A stretch of 64,000 nucleotides of DNA from JANXQG01 sp963824275 (lineage in GTDB: Bacteria; Planctomycetota; Planctomycetia; Pirellulales; Thermoguttaceae): NCBI GenBank assembly GCA_963824275.1, contig CAWGOT010000010.1, positions 893,675 through 957,674 on the forward strand, in the 5' to 3' direction. The notes beneath the pieces were generated by a model. It did not search any database, was not told the origin of the DNA, and was given only the letters and a program-made list of their open reading frames with translations. Position numbers and translations under genes: made by a program. Below, piece by piece: positions 59,101-64,000 of this stretch. The stretch's first letter is position 1. Each line of letters begins with the position of its first letter.

Positions 59101-60237
59101 CGCCTACCGCGACCTGGGCAATCTCTACGGGAAGGATCTCGACAAGAAGGAACTGGCCCGCACTGCCTACGAAGCGGAACTGGCCAGCTGCAAAACACTG
59201 GCCCAAAAGCATGCCGACGTTCCGGACTACCAGTCGGCGCTGGCGCTTGCTACGTCAACCTTGGCGGCGTCTATTTGGACTCGGGCGGCACGCAAAATGC
59301 CGAGGAGTATTACAAGTCGGCCCTCGGCATCTACAAGGACTTGGTCGAAAAGCACCCCGACGTGCCGAATTACCAGACCTTTCTGGCCGGGGCCTACAAT
59401 GACTTCGGCCGCTGCTGCTACACGGTCGGCCGACCGCAGGAGGCCGAGGGCTACTACAAGTCCTCGCTCGCCATCTCCAAGCAATTGGCCGACAAGTATC
59501 CTGAGGTTCCCGCCTACCAGACCAGTCTGGGCCTCAACTACTTCAACCTCGGCAATCGCCTCCGCGACGCAGGCCGCCTGCCAGACGCGGAAGCGGCCTA
59601 CAAGTCGTCGCTTGCCCTTTACGAGCGCGTGGCCAGGAAGTATCCCGACGTGCCCTCCTATGCCAGCGACCTGGCGGAGAGTTGCGCGAGTCTGGCCGCC
59701 TTTTACGGCGACGCCGGACGCTTCAAAGATGCGCTTGCAGAGTACCAGTGGGCGATCGATACCTACAAGGCACTGTCCGACAAGTTCCCGCAAAACAGCG
59801 ACTATGCGGATAACCTGGCTTCCTGTTATGGAAAAATAGAACTCGTGCTTGAGGCCCTCGGGGAAATCCCGAAGTCGCGCGCGGCCTTGGAATCGGGGCT
59901 GGCCATCCGCAAGGCTTTGGCCGAAGGGCACCCCGAGAGACTCGACCTCCAGCAGAAGTTGGCGGCGGGCTACTTCTGGGCCGCTTGCGTTTATGCCCAG
60001 GCGGCCGCCGCGGCAAAGGACAAGGAGGCCGTCAACGAGGCGTGCAAGCAGACGATCCATTACTTGAATCTCGCGACCGACAGGGGATGCTTCAACGATG
60101 CCAAGAAGGCCGCACTGCTCGATCAAATCGCCGCTTTGAACGTCTTGCGCAACCTGCCGGAGTACAAGGCGCTCCGCAAGCGGATCGCCGACGGACTTGT
60201 TGCCCCTGCGAAGGCTGGCAAGGCTGGAGGCAAGTGA
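56184..60237 (+). CDS. DUF4062-STAND NTPase-TPR protein, frameshifted
   Basis: Very large signalling ATPase. GTG 56184-56186 has AAGGAG seven bases upstream. The N-terminal DUF4062 domain reads LKVFVSSPGDVAEERLIANR, AILWEHEPLLASGTFQTQII and ETDIVVCILWSRLGTRLPQQ. An nSTAND1 NTPase follows: SPFRGLQVFEFQHHAIFFGR, Walker A VLGVSGCGKSSLVRAGVLP and Walker B LILVLDQLEELFTAVDL. Next come a winged-helix region, one membrane segment (GVTAALAGLAILATFGGFAA, near 58320-58375), a coiled coil and at least eight TPRs (YYKSALGIYKDLVEKHPDVP, GRLPDAEAAYKSSLALYERV). Frames change near 56580, 57885, 58075, 58860 and 59250. STAND-TPR proteins sense a ligand and signal by oligomerising; many act in phage defence, but planctomycetes also use them in other signalling. 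Confidence 0.8.
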
Positions 60238-60341
60238 ATCGGCCATATCAGCGCCCATACGTCCTCTCAAACACCTGACGATCAACGATCCATACGCTCT
60301 GCGGATACGGAACGTCGGAGTCTTTTTGATCTTTGATCAGA

Positions 60342-60707
60342 TCAGTCACCGCTCTTGCCTGCGAGTTTGCCGCGGTCGGTCTCCACGGTAAACGGATGCC
60401 CTATACATGCGGCCATGACGCCCGAATGCTCAGGGCGGGGTTCGTACTTCCGCCAGCCGTCGGCATCGGTAAGTTCCGTGGGCCGATATTTCGCTAGCAA
60501 GCTGCCTTCGCTCTGGGGCCAGACGTCGCCCGCCTCTCCCCGGCAAAGGACATCACCTTCCAGCAAGGTCTCCCGACCCTCGTGGCTCTCGACCGTTTCG
60601 CGATCGGCGGTAGGGTGGACCCAAACGGCGCCGGTCTTCCGGGCACGAAACCATGCGCCGGCCTGGTTCACTTCGTCCAAGAGCGTCTTGTTCGGGATGT
60701 CTGTCAT
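60342..60707 (-). CDS. PGDYG-like small protein
   Basis: 121 residues, ATG at 60707, intact. It reads LLDEVNQAGAWFRARKTGAV, WVHPTADRETVESHEGRETL, LEGDVLCRGEAGDVWPQSEG and SLLAKYRPTELTDADGWRKY. The GDVLCRGEAGDVWPQ...KY segment resembles the PGDYG domain, sometimes found with phage- or defence-linked genes. It is the last gene of a minus-strand set that begins with the SLOG-like membrane gene, twelve bases after the patatin stop. Function unknown. Confidence 0.6.
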   Translation of the reverse strand: MTDIPNKTLLDEVNQAGAWFRARKTGAVWVHPTADRETVESHEGRETLLEGDVLCRGEAGDVWPQSEGSLLAKYRPTELTDADGWRKYEPRPEHSGVMAACIGHPFTVETDRGKLAGKSGD

Positions 60708-60719
60708 GGTTGAATCGAT

Positions 60720-61899
60720 CTACGGTTCAAACCCGGCAAAATGCTCTGCCTTGACGTCTCCCGCCACGGTGCGGCCGATCTTCTGCAGGTCCGGAATGTT
60801 CGCGCACCGAGTCGAGCCGCTGGATGCATGCCGCGTCGATGCCCGTCAAGCCGCGGCCCGCCAGGCCCTCCGCGGTGAGATCGGCGTTGTAGCGCAGGTA
60901 CGTGAACAGCTTGGGGCGGGCCGGGCCGCCCTGGTCTCCGATCAAGTCGCCGATCTCCGCGTCGATTGGCTCTCCCACCTTGCACTTGCCGAAGATGCGG
61001 CACAAGTAGTCCTGGTGCGTCACGCTCCCGCCGATCAGAATGCCCGGGATCCTCACCGCCAGGTGGAGCAGGTCCTCGCCGCCGGCCGGCACCTTCTGCG
61101 GTTGACTGAAGTTGCCGGTGCCCACCGAAACCAAGAGCATTTTGTCCTCCCCGGTCGGCCATTGCAAGCAATAAGGGCTGGCCGTGGCCATCAAAAAGAG
61201 CTGAAAGGCCGGGTTGCCGAAGGGCGTCATCGCCCCGTCATCGAACACGAAGGTCTGCGATCCAAGCCGGATCACCTCCGGCTCAAAGAACGTGGGGGCC
61301 GCAGCGCTGGCGCGAACGAGCTGCCAGAGCGGGAGCTTCAAGTTGCAGGATGGATCGTCCAGGTTGCGGTTGAAGGCAGCCCTGGGGTTGTTGGAAACCG
61401 GCCAGGCGGAATCGGTCGTGGCGTTGCGCATCACGAGCAGGAGGAGGGTGCGGAGTTTGGCGGAACCGAGCCCGCCGGCGAGTTCCGCGTTTGCGTCCGG
61501 TGCCGTGGACGGAATCGTGTCGATGACTGTTTTGATCATCGATCGGAGCCGTTCGCTGCGGTATTTGTTCCGCCATCGCATCCACCATTGCGTCTTCTGG
61601 AACATGGCCGGAGCGGCGCTCACGTAGAACTCGCGGAGAGCGTCGACCGACATCCCCAGCGACAGGCCCATGGCCGTGATCGCCCCGATACTTGTGCCGC
61701 CGATGTAGTCGAAATAGTCGGCCAGGACAAAATTCTCGCCCTGGCCGAAGAGCCGGCGGAGCGTGCGCTCGACCTCGGCCAGGATCTCGATCGTCATCAG
61801 CCCTCGGATGCCGCCGGAATCGAGCGCCAAGAGTTTGCGAGGACCTTGTTTGGCGAGCTTCTTTTCAACGCCCGTTTGCAGCGACTGGGATTCTGCCAT
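60720..61899 (-). CDS. Patatin-like phospholipase (CapV-like), frameshift near C-terminus
   Basis: ATG 61897-61899 with AAGGAA seven bases upstream. The catalytic domain shows RKLLALDSGGIRGLMTIEIL (oxyanion-type glycine loop), YIGGTSIGAITAMGLSLGMS (GxSxG with nucleophile Ser) and FVFDDGAMTPFGNPAFQ (Asp of the dyad). It is followed by LLLVSVGTGNFSQPQKV, SVTHQDYLCRIFGKCKVGEP and LFTYLRYNADLTAEGLAGRG. Near 60803 the frame changes; the other frame ends IGRTVAGDVKAEHFAGFEP with TAG at 60720-60722. No signal peptide, so cytoplasmic. Patatins of this type hydrolyse phospholipids and serve as membrane-destroying effectors in some anti-phage systems; a defence role is inferred from neighbours. Confidence 0.85.
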
Positions 61900-61921
61900 G
61901 ACGTAGTTCCTTTGCGTTGAG

Positions 61922-63624
61922 CTAATGGGGGTGGGAACGTTTTCTGTTTTTGCGCCGGCGAAACCCGGCGTCGAGAATCCACGATCCGGTCTGAAGCCAC
62001 GTGCGGGCCCCGCCAAAGTCCAGCGGCCGCTCGCGGTGCAAGAGGACCCAATCGCCATTCTCGCGCAAGGCCTCCTTGCCGAGATCGAAAAGCAGATGCC
62101 GGAACCTCTCGAAATCTCCTTCCTCGAGAACGCGGCGCAGGCGGCCCCGCGCATTGCCGAAGAGCTGGCTCATGCGGTCGTACTGCCGGGCCTGTTCCAG
62201 AAAGGCGCGGGTGTGGGCATAAAGGTAGAGGAGCGCGGCCGCGGCCGGCGCTAGGCCAAACGCCACCTTGAAGGCCGGATTGCCCTGGAAATAGGGCTGG
62301 CTCCCTGCCAACAGCAGCCCCAGCACAAAACAACCCATGGCGAGGCGATTCAACCGCGTTCCCATCGCCTGGCGGCAGCGGGCTGCCCTCGAATAATAGT
62401 CCCACTGGCCGTCGACCCAATTTTCGAGGACCTGTTCAAGACGCCGCCGACGGGCGGCGTCCGCGGCCGGAGGTGTGGTTCCGGTCATCCGCGCGGTCAA
62501 AGTCCACACCCGCAGGGCCTGGCGGATCCAATCGACTCGCCGCGCTGCCGCCGCAAATAGTGGTCGCTGGCACAGGCCGTGATGCCGGCCGCATTCCAAT
62601 ACACCTGCACCCGCAGCCCTTCAGCCAGCGCACGGTAGTCGTAAAAGCGCGGTTCGTAGCGCCTGCAATATGCCCACATATAGACGCCGTAGGCCAGCGC
62701 CAACGATGCCGTGTAGACCGCCGCCGCACGCGGAAAGACTCCCGACAATTGAAACGCCAAAGCGGCAACGATCCCTAGCAGCAAGAGGCAAAGCACCGTC
62801 CGGTGTGTGGCCTGCTGGAAGCGGACCGCCAGGGCGTCGGCAGCGGCAAAGCGGTCGCCGATCCAATCCTGGTCCGGCCGGGACGCCAAGGGCTGACCGG
62901 GGGCGAAACGGGGGTCAGATCCATTTTCCCGGCGGCCGGCACTTCCCCGCGCTCGAACGGCCTCCGGAAACATGGATCTGACCCCTTTCCGCCCCCGCCG
63001 CCGCGATTGCCGAGCCACGTCTCGATTGAACCTCTCCAAGTGGTCCCAGGCCGCGGCATCCTCCAATTCGCGCTTGCCAAACACGGTCTCGACCTGCGGA
63101 CGCAGAAGTGTTGCCGTCGGACTCTTGGTCGCGTCCGCATCGTCCTTTCCCGCGACGACGTGATAAACGCTCCCTAGTCCCGAGCTGTCCAATTGCAGCG
63201 GGCGGCTGGAATATTGGTCCGGAATGCCTTGCAGCCGAAACCGAATGACTTGGCCAGCCAAATCAGCAGGCGCGGTTTCCCGGCGGTCGGAAATGGCAAT
63301 CACGAGATGGCAGTGTTCCGCCAGGAAGGCCGCCCTGCGAGTTGCGTCCTCACCGCCCGGCGGCTTGGAATTCGCGGCAACGTGATTTTCCAGATTGACG
63401 ATAACGGCATCCAGTTCCGCCGCGAGTTGTTCGGCAGAGCGCTGAAGCAATTCTGGCAACTGCACGACCAGGCGCAAGGGCGTTTCCCGATAGCGGCCGC
63501 GCAGGTCGGCCAGGATCTCGGCAACGGGCCCTTCGGCCCTGTATGCCGTTTCGGACGTCAATTCTTGGTCCGCGGCGATCCCGACGACCAGCGGCAGCCT
63601 CGCATTTAACTCGGCAGCAGACAT
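61922..63624 (-). CDS. SLOG-like domain protein with four TM segments (SLATT-like), one frameshift
   Basis: ATG 63622-63624 (TTG 63630 also possible). The N-terminal domain reads LPLVVGIAADQELTSETAYR, VAEILADLRGRYRETPLRLV and FLAEHCHLVIAISDRRETAP, then VIRFRLQGIPDQYSSRPLQL and GLGSVYHVVAGKDDA. This is the Rossmann-like SLOG/TIR-type nucleotide-sensor family often fused to membrane regions. Two TM pairs follow (CLLLLGIVAALAFQLSGVFP, SLALAYGVYMWAYC; LAMGCFVLGLLLAGSQPYF, VAFGLAPAAAALLYLYAHT) with a SLATT/DUF4231-like pattern (YDYRALAEGLRVQVYWNAAG). A one-base shift near 62550 separates the pairs. A REP hairpin is inserted in frame at 62911-62985. It is 22 bases from the patatin start. Possible sensor plus pore-forming effector; inferred. 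Confidence 0.65.
62911..62985. repeat. REP hairpin inserted in the SLOG-like gene
   Basis: GGGGTCAGATCCAT (62911-62924) is inverted at 62972-62985. It is translated in frame as a linker (GVRSMFPEAVRARGSAGRRE). The GGGGTCAGA core matches the REP arms of RAYT 2 at 43946. Confidence 0.8.
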
Positions 63625-63716
63625 TGCCAACTCTTGCTAGGGAAACAGTTGCTCATCACGGTTCTTATAACCGCAAGGCATCCTTGATGCCAGGACCCCC
63701 GGCACCGCTCGTAGTC

Positions 63717-63730
63717 CCGCCTTCAGGCGG
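63717..63730. repeat. Short hairpin CCGCC-TTCA-GGCGG
   Basis: The palindrome is embedded in GTAGTCCCGCC...GGAGCTTTC, a repeat style I associate with planctomycete intergenic DNA. No gene is apparent between 63631 and the right edge of the window. Confidence 0.4.
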
Positions 63731-63844
63731 AGCTTTCATGGACCGCCCGCTCGACCGAACCACTGGGCATCGCGTACTAGGCCCAAACGGGACCGGAAGC
63801 GCGCGTCAACCGTACAACAAACGAAGGTACTTTTCCGGCTGACC

Positions 63845-63987
63845 TGAAAGGAGAGCGATGAAAATCGAGCAAGTTCGGCAAAAGCCACCCATCGGACGTA
63901 GCAAACAATTCCCTAGCCCAGCCATGATCGCGAAAGCAAAGCAAACCCTTCCGCCAAGTACCGGCAGAAACCACCCATCGGTAGCGT
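63845..63987. repeat. Dispersed repeat, right copy (inverted)
   Basis: The reverse complement of 31797-31965, with both internal units: 63865-63902 (GCCACCCATCGGACGTAG) and 63953-63986 (AACCACCCATCGGTAGCG). The copy lies 32 kb from the first and in opposite orientation. Confidence 0.75.
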
Positions 63988-64000
63988 ATTTTATGCCTCG

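Noticed and set aside
56184..63624. Canonical CBASS system
   Set aside because: A CapV-like patatin is present, but no CD-NTase, HORMA, TRIP13 or E1/E2 genes are visible.

Overview
This looks like a chromosomal fragment of a GC-rich Planctomycetota bacterium, probably Pirellulales-like. That is an inference from the protein families present (DUF4058, DUF4139 arrays, twin-arginine-exported TIM-barrel proteins, many secreted glycoside hydrolases, STAND-TPR proteins) and from the interspersed palindromic repeats. Many genes carry one or more single-base frameshifts, including housekeeping genes such as chorismate synthase. Most breaks are therefore more likely assembly or sequencing errors than real pseudogenes. 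Broken genes are given as one feature spanning the whole gene, with the breaks noted.

Layout. 1-6.8 kb: secreted carbohydrate degradation (a GH35 cut by the window edge, two GH2 paralogues sharing a palindromic operator) and a spermidine-synthase-like protein. 6.9-7.9 kb: a DUF433/PIN-type toxin-antitoxin-like pair. 7.9-11.9 kb: a three-gene NuoE/NuoF/GltD-type flavin and iron-sulfur complex resembling Sporomusa-type (Stn) transhydrogenase. 12-14.4 kb: an unusual in-frame RdgC-CobW fusion. 14.8-19.8 kb: a GH30-like hydrolase, a hypothetical exported protein, two tiny lipoproteins and a large exported protein. 19.9-21.1 kb: aroC. 21.2-27.3 kb: a pectin-type locus with a CBM9-like/PKD protein, a Tat-exported glycosidase-like protein and two oligogalacturonate lyases. 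27.4-31.5 kb: a RACo-type corrinoid activator gene split by an ISAs1-type transposase, with its LysR regulator.

31.5-44.7 kb is an accessory region. It has repeat-rich DNA without clear genes, then a large Rhs/YD-repeat polymorphic toxin with a Hint domain and deaminase tip followed by an immunity gene. Next come two orphan toxin tips with their own immunity genes: a DddA-like (SCP1.201) deaminase tip and an HNH-like nuclease tip. The cassettes are interrupted by a truncated ISAzo13 transposase and two RAYT (REP-associated) transposases with their REP hairpins.

44.9-55.96 kb: NAD-type isocitrate dehydrogenase, a tandem array of five DUF4139 proteins, a Tat-exported sugar-phosphate-isomerase-like protein, a planctomycete hypothetical and a DUF4058 protein. 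56.2-63.6 kb: a candidate conflict or defence island made of a DUF4062-STAND-TPR protein, a PGDYG-like protein, a patatin phospholipase and a SLOG-like membrane protein. A dispersed repeat found at 31.8 kb recurs in inverted orientation at the right end of the window.
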